DNA from: Thereva unica
Taxonomy: Eukaryota; Arthropoda; Insecta; Diptera; Therevidae
Assembly (NCBI GenBank): GCA_949987705.1
Contig: OX465281.1
Location: 98,364,326 to 98,428,325 of the forward strand
Length of the DNA: 64,000 nucleotides
Direction of reading: 5' to 3'
Shown one piece after another: positions 33,387 to 45,755 of this stretch. Under the pieces are notes generated by a model, which was given only the letters and a program-made list of their open reading frames with translations, did not search any database and was not told the DNA's origin. Made by a program: the position numbers and the translations under genes. The stretch's first letter is position 1. Each line of letters opens with the position of its first letter.

Positions 33387-35365
33387 TTTTTGAAGTGTTA
33401 ACTTCTTTAGGCGCGTTTGGCACTTTTTCGCTGGGGGTAAAACAAAGAATTCGCGACACGCGCATTTTGTTGCTACACGAGTTTCTGGACACTTGCTGCA
33501 ATGATGGCGACACGCGCATTTTGTTGCTACACGCGTTTCTGGGCACTTGTGCCTATGCAGCTGGCTAGAGCATGGAAACTTTTAGTTGAGCTCCACTTAC
33601 AAACAGCAGCGTATAATTATAAGTGTGTGAGGCAAAATAGCCCGCGCTTGGTGAGAGGGATTGTGTTTGAATGTTGCAATACAGAGGCTGCTCTCAGCAT
33701 TCGTTTTATATTCTCGCGCCGCTCTCAAAATTCATGTCATATTCTCGCACGCCATCGCAAACAGCAGCGAATGTATGCGAGAGGATGAAATGAATGCTAA
33801 GAGCGGCGTCTGCATTGCGAAAATATGAAGTGAATGGGTGCGAGAATATGCCATGGATTTTGAGAGCGGGTCTGCATACATTCATACATTCGCTGCTGTG
33901 TGCGATGGCGTGCGAGAATATGACATGAATTTTGAATCCCTCTCACCAAGCGCGGGCTATTTTTCCTCGCACACATAGAATTATACGCTGCTGTTTCTAT
34001 GTGGAGCTAAACCAAAAGTTGCCATGCTCTAGCCAGCTGCATAGGCACAAGTGCCCAGAAACGGGTGCGAACCAAAAATGCGCGTCACCATCGCTGATGT
34101 CTGTTGCTGGACCTCGACTAAAAGTTGCCATGCTCTAGCCAACTAAATGGCTGCAATATTTAAATCTTTTGCTTGGATTAATCGCTTTCGGCGACATGGA
34201 ATACGTTTCGGCGTTTCGCCTATTCGACTGGGCATCTGTATTTTACGTACATATCTGAGGTAGTATCCCAGTAGGGAAAATCGCAAGTATTTACTGTGGG
34301 AAGTCAATTTGGAAGTACTTCTTTAATTAGTGTTCTCTGTAATGACTTATAAGTAATGCAGAGGAGAATGGGTTTGGTGACCAAGCGTTTGATTTCGCCC
34401 AAAAAGCGTGTTGAAAAACTTCGTAGCTGCTCGTTTTCTTTGTTAATCATCACAGTTGTCTCAGCCATTAAGTTTTATGTCTTTAATGTATAAACATATG
34501 TATATTTGAATTTATGTTTATGATATAAATATAAATCGCTTAATTTTACTTCAAGCTACCCCACCCCTTCACGCCTACGCCAACTAAATTACATTATAAA
34601 AATTTACAGTATAATAACTTTGCATTATGAGTTTAGTAATAAATGTAGTATAAGTACTTCCAAATGGAAGGGAAAAAAGAAGTACTTCCCAGCCTAGGCC
34701 ATCGCCGTGTTAATGTAATGCCTTTTTTGTACTGGGTGGAAGTACTGAACTGCTTCTGTAGAAGTAGTTTTTCCAGTAATTCCATTCCCTAACTTCCCTA
34801 TGTTATATTATTTTCTATGTATTATATATTATCTATTACTTACTATATACAATGTACTGCATATTATGTACTATGTTCTGAAAGAATTCAAAATGAATCC
34901 AGTGGATTCCCATAAAAATTTAGATCCGTGACTTTGGCTGAATATAATATGACTTTTTTGCATATTTGCACAATGTTTAAAATAGCAAAAATTTCTGTTT
35001 CGTGACTATTGCATCAACCCGACGACAAGTACTATGTACTACATTTTTCCTATGAACTATGTACTATGTATTTATTACTATATATGTATTATCTACTATT
35101 TTTACTAAAAACTACATTATCCCAGTCATCCATCGTCCGATCTTTGTGTGATAAGTTTAAGATAAATTGTTTAATTTCCAAACATTGCAACACATTTTGG
35201 AGGGAGTGCATATATAACTAACAAGTAAATAAACTTTAACAGAATATTCATAAATAAAATATATTAATCCTTATCGTCTTGTAATAAGATTGATTTGGAC
35301 ATTTAGACTAGCCATAGAAGTTAACACTTCTAAAGTGTGGTCCTACGCACACTCGTATTTTTTTT
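33387..35365. mobile_element. Helentron-like element Z1
   Basis: Starts TTTTTGAAGTGTTAACTTCT and ends AGAAGTTAACACTTCTAAAG followed by a hairpin and T8. The 15-bp words GAAGTGTTAACTTCT and AGAAGTTAACACTTC are perfect subterminal inverted repeats. The 3' hairpin is AGTGTG/CACACT (35,334-35,339 and 35,348-35,353), 12 nt before the end. No target duplication, as expected for rolling-circle elements. It contains a large internal palindrome and codes for nothing. Z2 is nearly identical 3047 bp downstream. Confidence 0.7.
33425..34140. repeat. Internal palindrome of Z1
   Basis: The arms around a centre near 33,800-33,830 share, in opposite orientation, TGCCTATGCAGCTGGCTAGA, AGCCCGCGCTTGGTGAGAGG and CGCCATCGCA-AACAGCAGCG. 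This is an imperfect hairpin of about 300 bp per arm and explains the frames at 33,501-33,788 and 33,932-34,138. Repeated in Z2 (about 36,472-37,187) and Z3 (about 56,489-57,204). Confidence 0.85.
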
Positions 35366-36433
35366 GTTCATTTCCACCTTAGCTTCTGATTGAGGAATTT
35401 AGCTTCTCCTCCACTTTAGTCAGTAGATCAAACGATCGTACCATTATAGTCTGAGACGTTCGTTGCTCTTAGCCGTGCCTTTAGCTGTAGGTTACAGTGC
35501 AGCAGTTTGCTGGGCTAATCTCCGGCAATCCAAAAGGACATCGTCTGTGTTCTCTGTCACAATGAGGAATTCCAGGCGTTGCGTAGACTCATTTTGCCGG
35601 TATGCTCTCGTAACTCTCCTGTGGGTTCATCGACCTTGGGTAGATTCATTACGTCACTTCCAAATTCTGTTCACTTCCCCAGCTTCTTCTTTTAGTTGTT
35701 ACTCAATTAAATTGAGTGGGTTAGGGTAATTGAAATATGATACGAAGAGTTTCATACTAAGGACATTAATGAATCGGCAAATACAGCATCAACGCTTCCA
35801 AAGTTTGAGTGAGAACACTCCGAACCTGTCCAAACACCATCGTTGGACGCTATACATTGGACATTCGTAGTTCGAGTAGCGGCCACACGATGCGTTCTAC
35901 CATCAAACGTCCAACGTTGGAAAGTGCTCATAGCATCGTTTAGAGCCGGATTTAGCTTAAAACTAGGATATGTAATTTATTTCCCTCCATAGCCTTTGGG
36001 TTAAAACCTCCTCAACCATGGACATAGTGAACGGACTTTGAATACGAATTTTCATATGCCCATATAATAATAAACTTAATAGCTAAAGGATTGGAGTTGC
36101 AATGCTTCCCTCCTCTACCCCTTCGCCTATATCGTTCGCAGGCCGTATCAGAACATCAAAATTGGCAGCGTGCAGTAAATTAGGGCATGAGATAAAAATG
36201 CAGCACGCTGCAATCAAAAGTATTTCAATTGGCTGAGGCTGGTAAAATGACAAGCAAAGCAGCGTGCTGCATGTTCATATCATGTCTTAAATTTGCAGTA
36301 CGCTGCATATTTGAGGTTCTGATAGGGCCTCCAGCAAACCCATCGTAGCTACAGGCCTGGAAGCAGCCGGTGCCGATCCTACATTTGCTTGAATGGAGAA
36401 CATTTCTCGGGTAGTACCACTATGTTAGCCAAG
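35366..36433. other. Spacer between Z1 and Z2
   Basis: No convincing gene. The frame 35,463-35,729 (88 codons) shows no motif. A small inverted-repeat element lies at 36,141-36,329. Confidence 0.45.
36141..36329. mobile_element. MITE of about 190 bp (GGCCGTATCAGAAC ends)
   Basis: The left end GGCCGTATCAGAACATCAAA and the right end, read in complement (GGCCCTATCAGAACCTCAAA), match imperfectly over about 70 bp. GCAGCACGCTGC-type palindromes occur within. Non-coding. Confidence 0.65.
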
Positions 36434-38412
36434 TTTTTGAAGTGTTAACTTCTTTAGGCGCGTTTGGCACTTTTTCGCTGGGGGTAAAACAAAGAATTCG
36501 CGACACGCGCATTTTGTTGCTACACGAGTTTCTGGACACTTGCTGCAATGATGGCGACACGCGCATTTTGTTGCTACACGCGTTTCTGGGCACTTGTGCC
36601 TATGCAGCTGGCTAGAGCATGGAAACTTTTAGTTGAGCTCCACTTACAAACAGCAGCGTATAATTATAAGTGTGTGAGGCAAAATAGCCCGCGCTTGGTG
36701 AGAGGGATTGTGTTTGAATGTTGCAATACAGAGGCTGCTCTCAGCATTCGTTTTATATTCTCGCGCCGCTCTCAAAATTCATGTCATATTCTCGCACGCC
36801 ATCGCAAACAGCAGCGAATGTATGCGAGAGGATGAAATGAATGCTAAGAGCGGCGTCTGCATTGCGAAAATATGAAGTGAATGGGTGCGAGAATATGCCA
36901 TGGATTTTGAGAGCGGGTCTGCATACATTCATACATTCGCTGCTGTGTGCGATGGCGTGCGAGAATATGACATGAATTTTGAATCCCTCTCACCAAGCGC
37001 GGGCTATTTTTCCTCGCACACATAGAATTATACGCTGCTGTTTCTATGTGGAGCTAAACCAAAAGTTGCCATGCTCTAGCCAGCTGCATAGGCACAAGTG
37101 CCCAGAAACGGGTGCGAACCAAAAATGCGCGTCACCATCGCTGATGTCTGTTGCTGGACCTCGACTAAAAGTTGCCATGCTCTAGCCAACTAAATGGCTG
37201 CAATATTTAAATCTTTTGCTTGGATTAATCGCTTTCGGCGACATGGAATACGTTTCGGCGTTTCGCCTATTCGACTGGGCATCTGTATTTTACGTACATA
37301 TCTGAGGTAGTATCCCAGTAGGGAAAATCGCAAGTATTTACTGTGGGAAGTCAATTTGGAAGTACTTCTTTAATTAGTGTTCTCTGTAATGACTTATAAG
37401 TAATGCAGAGGAGAATGGGTTTGGTGACCAAGCGTTTGATTTCGCCCAAAAAGCGTGTTGAAAAACTTCGTAGCTGCTCGTTTTCTTTGTTAATCATCAC
37501 AGTTGTCTCAGCCATTAAGTTTTATGTCTTTAATGTATAAACATATGTATATTTGAATTTATGTTTATGATATAAATATAAATCGCTTAATTTTACTTCA
37601 AGCTACCCCACCCCTTCACGCCTAAGCCAACTAAATTACATTATAAAAATTTACAGTATAATAACTTTGCATTATGAGTTTAGTAATAAATGTAGTATAA
37701 GTACTTCCAAATGGAAGGGAAAAAAGAAGTACTTCCCAGCCTAGGCCATCGCCGTGTTAATGTAATGCCTTTTTTGTACTGGGTGGAAGTACTGAACTGC
37801 TTCTGTAGAAGTAGTTTTTCCAGTAATTCCATTCCCTAACTTCCCTATGTTATATTATTTTCTATGTATTATATATTATCTATTACTTACTATATACAAT
37901 GTACTGCATATTATGTACTATGTTCTGAAAGAATTCAAAATGAATCCAGTGGATTCCCATAAAAATTTAGATCCGTGACTTTGGCTGAATATAATATGAC
38001 TTTTTTGCATATTTGCACAATGTTTAAAATAGCAAAAATTTCTGTTTCGTGACTATTGCATCAACCCGACGACAAGTACTATGTACTACATTTTTCCTAT
38101 GAACTATGTACTATGTATTTATTACTATATATGTATTATCTACTATTTTTACTAAAAACTACATTATCCCAGTCATCCATCGTCCGATCTTTGTGTGATA
38201 AGTTTAAGATAAATTGTTTAATTTCCAAACATTGCAACACATTTTGGAGGGAGTGCATATATAACTAACAAGTAAATAAACTTTAACAGAATATTCATAA
38301 ATAAAATATATTAATCCTTATCGTCTTGTAATAAGATTGATTTGGACATTTAGACTAGCCATAGAAGTTAACACTTCTAAAGTGTGGTCCTACGCACACT
38401 CGTATTTTTTTT
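36434..38412. mobile_element. Helentron-like element Z2
   Basis: Same length and nearly the same sequence as Z1 throughout, with the same termini, 3' hairpin and internal palindrome. Both flanks differ from those of Z1, so this is a separate insertion and not a tandem duplication of a larger segment. It shares CCTAAGCCAAC with Z3 (CCTACGCCAAC in Z1), making Z2 and Z3 slightly closer. Confidence 0.7.
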
Positions 38413-39012
38413 AGTTCACTTTTTCAATAAAAAGTTGTAAAATATTGTATTTTATCATTTTTTTCTGCACCTGGATTACCAGTGATTAGTGTTTCAGTGA
38501 GGAACAATTTCAAAAAATTTAGTGAACCAGTATGTTTTAATGGTTTAATTGTGAAGGTGACCAATTTTGTTTACATTCGCTGTGGTTTTGTCGAGTTATT
38601 TTAGGGCAAAAATGTTGAATTTGTGTGGTTGGTTATTGAGTTAAAAGTGAATTTAAAGTGATTAAAGCTTGTTGAAGAATAATTTTTAAAAATATTAAAG
38701 CAGAAAACTGTGTAGGAAAAAGTTCAAAATTTTGTTGTCCAAGTTGTGTTGTGGTACTTGCACTTATGTTTTAATAACTATTCCGTAATAATTTTTAACC
38801 ATTTTAAATTCACTTTTAATTTCATTACCACATAAATCCAACATTTTTTCCCTAAATTAACACGAAAAAACCACCATGAATGTAAACAAAACTGGTCACT
38901 TTATCAATTTCATTCAATTTATTCACTCGGATCACTAACTAACTTATCACCGGTAATGCACATGCAGTAAAAAATGTTAAAATACAATATTGTGCCACTT
39001 TTTACAAGTTAA
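38413..39012. mobile_element. Foldback MITE of about 600 bp
   Basis: 38,413-38,662 and about 38,795-39,012 are imperfect inverted copies: AATATTGTATTTTA against TAAAATACAATATT at the edges, and AAAAGTGAATTTAAA against TTTAAATTCACTTTTAA near the centre. Estimated by eye at 70-80% identity. Non-coding, an old element. Confidence 0.7.
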
Positions 39013-39023
39013 AAACTTGGCGA

Positions 39024-39473
39024 GTCTATTACCGAGTTTCCATGGGAGTCGAGTTGAGTTGAGGTTGAGTTGAAATGACACTTCAACTCAACGACTCAAC
39101 TCTATGCGTTTCCATGGCTGACTTTTCTGCCTGTGTACAGACAGCTGAATGTGTACTTGTATTAAGCAAGCAGCTGTTTTTAAATTTGACGTAATATTTT
39201 TGTTATTATAAAATAGTGATCTTGGACCATAAAAGTAATTTATTGTGTTCGTTGTATAACAGAAATGTTTTAAACAGGCGCGACATTTTGACTTTTTTAA
39301 CATTTGACAATCCCGTTTGTAGTTGTGTGCGTGAACTCTGTTCAATCTACCTATTTTCGTTGAGTTGAGCAGAGTTGAAAATCTTTAACGAAAACTCTTG
39401 ACTGCGACTGTTTCCATGGAGTTCAACTCGGGTTCAACTCTGGTTGAACTCTCATGGAAACTCAGTAATAGAC
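39024..39473. mobile_element. MITE of 450 bp (GTCTATTACCGAGTTTCCATG ends)
   Basis: The left end GTCTATTACCGAGTTTCCAT pairs with ATGGAAACTCAGTAATAGAC at the right. The subterminal parts are packed with GAGTTGAGTTG and CAACTCAAC words in opposite orientation. The minus frame inside (39,345-39,088) is chance. Confidence 0.75.
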
Positions 39474-39624
39474 AAACGCGAGTAAAATAAACTTCCAGTT
39501 ACGGCACCACGAGCTGGGGGCGCTAATATCGCAGGGTTTTATACTCCGCTATATATGGTTAATTTCCGAAATAAACTTTTCTTTTTTGCGTGAAAGCCCT
39601 TTGCGCATTTGAAAACAAAATCCA

Positions 39625-40140
39625 TTGATTATAGAGTAAGTAGATATGGACAAACATCTTTCAGGGTATCTTGTTAGATGGCGATAGTTACACTGAATTA
39701 AGTTTTAGGGCTGTGAATTTCTGTTGTAAACCTCTAAAATTAATAGGAATGGGTTTACAACATTAGTTTAATAATATTAATTTTTTATTAGTGCATAATA
39801 ATCATAAAATAGGCAATTTTTTTTTAATTTTGCTATTTTTTAGTAAAACATAAAAAAGCGGGTTTGCGCCTGAATTTAAAAAAGCATTTCAAAGCACTTG
39901 ACGCATGTTGGAAGAAAAACCAAAAGTTTCGGATCTAAAAATAGATTCCTGTGCGGGCATTCCTTTTGTTTTGTTTTGGATGCTGGTAGGTGGGCTGAAA
40001 CTACGATGATTTCTTGGTCAGTGGCTGAAATTTAACAGCGAAGAAATTAATGAATGGGTAGAAAGATGCAAATGGGATGGGAAATTTTGCATCGTGTTTT
40101 TTTTATTTTGAGAAAAATTAAATAGGTTTTTTTTAACAAT
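39625..40140. repeat. Dispersed repeat R, copy 2
   Basis: Second copy of the sequence at 25,609. The pair shows where the Gypsy 3' LTR ends. Function unknown. Confidence 0.75.
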
Positions 40141-40330
40141 TTATATTGTTTTTATTATTGCTTATAGAGTAAATTGAGTAAACTATTTCAAAATATGAAT
40201 ATACATATTTGCGTACCATAATAAAAAACAATAAAAAATTTTAGAATTTTCGTTTAAAGCCCTACTTCATATTTCTCAAGAGTAAGTAGTAGTCGTCAAT
40301 GAAGGAAGAGGAGCTCCGATTTTGAAAGAT

Positions 40331-42276
40331 TTTTGAAGTAAAACTTCTTTAGGGACGTTTGCTTAAAAAAATTTACATGAGAGTGAATCAATTTCATTCG
40401 TGTAACGCTCTCACACATGAAAAATCGTCAGAACTTTCGTATAACGATGGGAAAGGGGCGGACGGGGTACAAAAGACGATGACACGCGGGGCTGTGTGTG
40501 CAACAGTTAAAATACATTCAGCTTTGCTGCATAGATTTTCTGGCATGTTAGCTACGTTGTCGCCCAGACTTTGCTTTATCTCATTATAGGAATACAAATT
40601 CACCATTCTGTAAAGGTGAATTATTTCAGATTTTTCTTGTGGTTTGGTCACTGGCCGGGCTTATGCCGCGGAGTTGACTGACATGTTGCAAGCAGCATAT
40701 ACGAGAAGAATTTTCGGCGGTGGTTTGGGTGCTTAGAATACCAAAAGGGAGTGGTGAATTAAATGTGTGAGGTGCTGTTGTTTAAAATTGGCACCCACTT
40801 CCCCTTTGGTGAGATGTGCTGGACCTTTCCCCTTTTTAAATTACTATTTTTTTAACTTGCACAAATCGACGAATCGTTTATGTCAAAACATTACACTGTT
40901 GTGAAAACCGTTCCTGATATGTTTTTTGGGTCGCTGATTACGAAAATCATGGTCCCACAGTCTCCAAATATGGATGTCACCTTTAAATATGCTTAAAAAT
41001 TCCCCTTTTTAAGTGTTTTCGCGATGATTTTAATTATAATCAAAAACAATCTAATAAAATACATTTTTTGCAACATTTATATTCAAAAGTGGTTGATTTA
41101 TAACAAAGCAAATTTTATGATAAGGGATAATAGTAAAGGGCTGAAACTATCCCTACATCGACTGAAAATATAAAGGTTTGTAAAAAATGTTTTTTCAACT
41201 TTATGCTTCGAATTCGGTTTAATCAGCTAAAATAAATTATTTTCAACTACGCATAGAAAGAAGAATTTGAAAAAAGGTTGATTGCATATCTTTTTGCTCC
41301 CTTTAAAAATAATTGGCTCCCTAAAAGATTGTATGGGACGAAGTAATCAGGTAATTGGCTAGGTGGCCATAAAGGGTGCCAATACCGTACTCAAGTAGAC
41401 TGGCTCCCGTTCGTGAAGGTAAAGCGGCTCGCGTAGGTAAAACTTCATTGTATGTGGTTGGCGGACTACTTGGTAAAACAATACCTGGGTTTGGAATAGT
41501 CTATGCTGATGCGGATGCAATTATTAATGATCATGAATGTAGCGGGAGCGGAGCATGCATACAGCTGGTGACATATCCAAGCATACATGCGTTCAATTCG
41601 TAGATAAATAATATAGAAGTGTGTGTATTCAAATGCGGCCTGACGGAATATTCCACGAATGGAATGCATGCCACGCAAAGGTCGGACTACTTTTAACTTT
41701 TTCTGTAATGCCGCATTCGAAATAGCACACACAAGTATGCACAACAAACACACGCACCTTGCATGCACTCGTTACTTAGATTTTCGGGCTATGTGCGAAA
41801 GCCGGGACGGAAAAAACCATGCAATTTTATAAGCCTCTGAATGCAATGCATGTACGCTTGCATATTTCACCAGCTTACTTCCATGAGGCGAATGTTGTAG
41901 TATCCATGCGGTAGTATCCATGTCTGTGGCGGAAGCGTGCATACCCGTGTAGGATGCGCACTTATATGCTATATGTACTAGGTGCACCGCGTGTATGCTT
42001 TTAAGAAAATTAGCCAATAAAAATTATTTTTACTCGGTTACTTTTAGGTTTTAATGTAAATAGGAATTCATAAATATTGATATTTTCAAATAGAATTTGT
42101 ATCAAGTCCGTCAGTAGATTCGTCACTATTCTTCCTAAATCTGTCGTTGGCCTGAATTTTCTCAAGCGTACTATAGATCCGACAGACTTTCCACTATATC
42201 TATTGCATATTACTAGCCGTTGGGCACAAAAGTTTTACTTCTAAAGTGTGGTCTTAAGCACACTCATATTTTTTTT
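40331..42276. mobile_element. Helentron-like element Z4 (diverged)
   Basis: Starts TTTTGAAGTAAAACTTCTTT and ends AAAGTTTTACTTCTAAAGTG, hairpin AGTGTG/CACACT with a different loop (GTCTTAAG), then T8. The interior is mostly unrelated to Z1-Z3, and no coding motif was seen. The subterminal inverted repeat has changed at both ends together (GTAAAAC at the 5' end, GTTTTAC at the 3' end) with one mismatch. That argues the two ends act as a pair. Confidence 0.7.
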
Positions 42277-42287
42277 AAATGTAATAA

Positions 42288-42516
42288 GGGTAATTGTTTA
42301 CTTTATCAGGCAGCCCGCCCTCCGCTTTGGGCGCAACGGTTAAAGGTTCGCGCAATACTCCAAAATTGCGGTAGAAGTGGGAGAATTAACTGCTAAATTT
42401 CAACCCTGAATAACCAACGGGTGACCAAGGGCTAATTCCAAAAGAAACGCGTTATGGTCAATCACTTACAAACCCTACCTCCTGCGGGTGTGCGGTGATA
42501 AAGTAAATAACTATCC
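42288..42516. mobile_element. MITE of about 229 bp (TTTACTTTATCA ends)
   Basis: GGGTAATTGTTTACTTTATCA at the left pairs with TGATAAAGTAAATAACTATCC at the right. The GC-richer interior is non-coding. It lies 11 bp from the end of Z4. Confidence 0.65.
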
Positions 42517-43199
42517 AAAACTCTAAGAATGTTTGTATATATATACAGGTATGTATATGAATATCCCACTTCACCACCCGTTCATTTAATAATGGTAGCT
42601 TCAATAAAACCACCTTACTTCTGTTAGTATCAAATTTTAAAATTTAATGAAAATTATGGTATGGAAATAAAAATACTTAAAATTATAAAAAGCACCAGTC
42701 TGGAATCGTTATTTAACTGGAAGCCTGCCATGAAAACCTATAATTAGTGGCGGGTCCGTCGATACAAATACTCACTTGTTTTGTGAAGATTGCAAACAAG
42801 TTAGTACTCTTGTTGTTCAGGTTGCAACGAGAGCCAAATTTCAAGAAGAAAAATGTAGACATATTGTGTACCTATAAGAATGATGAGAGATCACAGGCTC
42901 TTGCTTGGGACGACCAGCTTTAATGAGGGAGCATAGTGTTAGTACTAAAACAGACGAAGAGAAATCTAGAATAGAAAACTCTAGTATGTCTCTAGTATTA
43001 ACCGATAGTTGAAAGGTCTTCGTGATATTCAATATTCATCATACTGGGTAGTTGGGCATGTGAGCTTTATGGCCCGTCCACATAACACAAACCTTGTTCG
43101 CGCGAACTCTTTTCCCATGGAAAGCTGGTGGAAATGTGCACACAAACATTCCGTCGACATTGTCCGCACAGGCATACTGCCGACCATATCATTCAAACA
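42517..43199. other. No recognised feature
   Basis: AT-rich sequence. At 43,030-43,052 there is a TCATCATACTGGGTAGTTGG terminus like the right end of the element at 27,264. No coding motif. Confidence 0.45.
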
Positions 43200-43446
43200 T
43201 CAAAGTCTCACCTGATCTCTTTCTAATATTCATTAATGATTTGCTCTCAATCCCCTCCAACCCACTTCATAGTTTTGGCAATGACACCCTGCGTACTCCT
43301 ACGCCGTCGTCAATATAAGGCAAGCACGGGCTAGACCTTGAGCTGAGCTCTTATCTCTACGAAAACTTGTACCATCCTTCTCTTCATCTCAATGGGGGAA
43401 AAGAATCTCATGGCTGACTCTTCTCTTGAGATCTTAATACCCTCGA

Positions 43447-43573
43447 CAGACTATCACACGTAATCCGGATTATGACGTCAGAATGACGTAAACCCCATTT
43501 CATTTTCAGATCTTTTATATGGGTCTACCTACGTCATTTTGACATCATAATCTGGAATAAGGAAGCTAGTCTG
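43447..43573. mobile_element. MITE of 127 bp (CAGACTA ends)
   Basis: CAGACTATCACACGTAATCC and GGATTATGACGTCAGAATGA are mirrored at the right end as TCATTTTGACATCATAATC and TAGTCTG. Non-coding hairpin. Confidence 0.7.
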
Positions 43574-43827
43574 TCTCCGGTAACAGGTACGAGCTCACCA
43601 AAGGCAAACGAACATTTGCTCGCGGGCAAAATAACGTCACCAAGAAAGTGCATATCACAGCTATGCACATCTGAAACATATCCTTTTAACGTCATTATAA
43701 CGTCATTCAAAACCCTGCGTGCAAATGCCTTGGCGGATTCGTAACTTTAAGGATGCTCCATCCATTGATGTTTTGGCGTGCATGGAGCGCTCGTGCATTG
43801 GGCCCTTTAGACATAATTTTATCTTCA

Positions 43828-43955
43828 GGGGCCCTATTCTCTATTACAATATCGTTAAATCCAATCTGAAAACAAAACAGTAAAATCTTACTAATATTAT
43901 TAAACTTTCATGTAAAATAAATTCTGATATTCTAATAGAGAATACGGTTTCGGCC
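43828..43955. mobile_element. MITE of 128 bp (CCTATTCTCTATTA ends)
   Basis: GGGGCCCTATTCTCTATTAC, then AATATC, mirrored by GATATTCTAATAGAGAATAC and CGGCC at the right. Non-coding. Confidence 0.6.
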
Positions 43956-44503
43956 AGTTTCGTCAAAAAATATAACAATTTTAAGGCCCGAGATACATAG
44001 ATACGTGATGGAGTAATCACATTCCAAATCGTCAAACAAACTAATCAATGCTTGAGATTAATCCAGAAATTAAAATCCCTCCTTCAGCCAGCTGTCCAGG
44101 CTACAATCTACAAGTAATACATTCCGCCTTGAATATAACTCGTATATCTGGGCGGACTCAGCCAAAACAAGCTTGGCTAAGCTGAATAAGGTGCCAAACG
44201 AAGAAGGTACATTGGCGGTAGCACCCGTTTGGTCCTCTATATACCCTTCAAGCCGGTAGGAATGTAGCACCTAAGTTTAACCGCTTTCACCTACACGCAC
44301 CTTTTTTCCAAGATTAGCCAACTCAGGACATCCCGGGTCCACTACATACCTCCCCTTTGTTAATAAATAGAACACACAGTTGGTGTTGTTAAGCCCATAT
44401 AACACCTCACAGATCAAACGTACGGTTCATTGACATCTACTCACGCATCATCCAGCCTAACCTAAACTTACCAGTACATCCTTACTTGAAGGACATAACG
44501 TGG

Positions 44504-44749
44504 TGTTCATGATCTACTACTTCATGATCTACTACTTCATGATCTACGACAACAAATTTTAAAAAAGGCCTTCAGCCATACAATGCATTGTTTCGTCCAC
44601 TTTGTGTGTAGCTTTCAACCGTGTCAGACAGTTTTTGAGAAAAGGCCTTCAGCCCTACAATGTATTGCTCGATCAATTTAAATAAAATCTAAATTCTAAG
44701 TTGTACTCAAACTATTCTTTTAATTAACGTGCATTTAAAGTAGTTTACA
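44504..44749 (+). repeat. BEL/Pao 5' LTR
   Basis: 246 bp, with three imperfect TTCATGATCTACTAC repeats at the start and AATAAA-like words near 44,683. The primer binding site probably begins at TGGTCCTTCAAGCCGG, a few bases after the LTR (about 44,755). Confidence 0.9.
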
Positions 44750-45755
44750 TTTTTTGGTCCTTCAAGCCGGATCTTCCTACTTTCCGGTACCTTTTCTAAA
44801 AAGCACAAAGTGATCATACATACATCAGTGATCATAGTAACTAGTGCAAGTGCTTCGAAGACACGCGGCAAAGACCGGTGAAAGGCAAAGTGGAATTATA
44901 ACTTGTAGAGAGAGTCAAAAATCATCATACCAGGAACAATACAGTATTTCCAGGTGTTCAGACGATACGGAAGAGAAAAAAAAATTGATAGGACATCGAA
45001 GGTCATACGTCCGTTGGTGAGTCCGTTCCAAATTATTTGCACTAACACATAAAAGTAAATTCTCATTGCAATAACGTGCAGCGGTAAATGCATAGCACAG
45101 GGCCCAGACTCGCATTATTGCATTCATAGTCACTCACACACGGAATCAATTTATATTAATTTCTATTATCAGCAGTTCTGGCTTCAACGGCAACATTTTA
45201 ATTGCTAGCGACATTGTTGCTTGGTTTTGCACTTGAGTGAGAACTGCATTTGTTTCGACCTTCGTATGTTTTGTATTCTTATGGACAGATTTCAAAGATT
45301 TGTTTATTGTGGCAATATATTAAGCATCTACGTGAGCATTAAGAAAACTGCGTGTACTAACTTTTATTCTAGTGTTACTACATTTGTACTTTATGTGATG
45401 TTGACAATCATATAGTTATAATATGACAATAATATTTGAATATTTGATGTAAGAGATATAGTGAAAATTATTGCCTAACGCTAGGCGCATATTAATTAAA
45501 CTCTGAATCTGAATACGTGTCATCGAAGTGCAAATTATTTTGAATTAAACTAAATTATATTGAAATTAATATTGAACTAAACAACTTTTTGTGTTATTTA
45601 TTAAAATATACATTTACACTTGAATATAACAGTATAAGTTACTCTTACCCGGTCTTAGATCACGGTTTTGTACATTTCTTAATAGTTAAAAGTTAACGAT
45701 TCACAGTAGCTCTAGCTATACTGCCACGCTGTTTTTCCGGAACAATTTACCTACC
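44750..45755 (+). other. BEL/Pao leader between LTR and gag
   Basis: Holds the probable primer binding site. No ORF over 75 codons with a motif; the minus frames at 44,896-45,133 are chance. An unusually long leader for its size. Confidence 0.6.

Larger units (their letters stand above)
43200..44503 (+). pseudogene. Decayed jockey-like LINE copy, interrupted
   Basis: 43,207-43,330 matches 62,391-62,530 (FLIFINDLLSIPS region of the reverse transcriptase), and 44,012-44,340 matches 62,770-63,130. Many indels. Two small MITEs (43,447-43,573 and 43,828-43,955) and a BEL/Pao element (44,504) interrupt it. The last part, TAACGGTACAAAGGGTTGGA, lies beyond the BEL element at 51,105-51,170. Same family as the LINE at 60.4 kb. 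Confidence 0.75.

Noticed and set aside
33501..34138. Conserved small proteins in Z1, Z2 and Z3 (95, 68 and 70 codons)
   Set aside because: Identical because the copies are recent duplicates; they fall in a palindrome or AT-rich DNA and have no motif.
35463..35729. 88-codon ORF between Z1 and Z2
   Set aside because: No recognisable domain, no codon or splice evidence.
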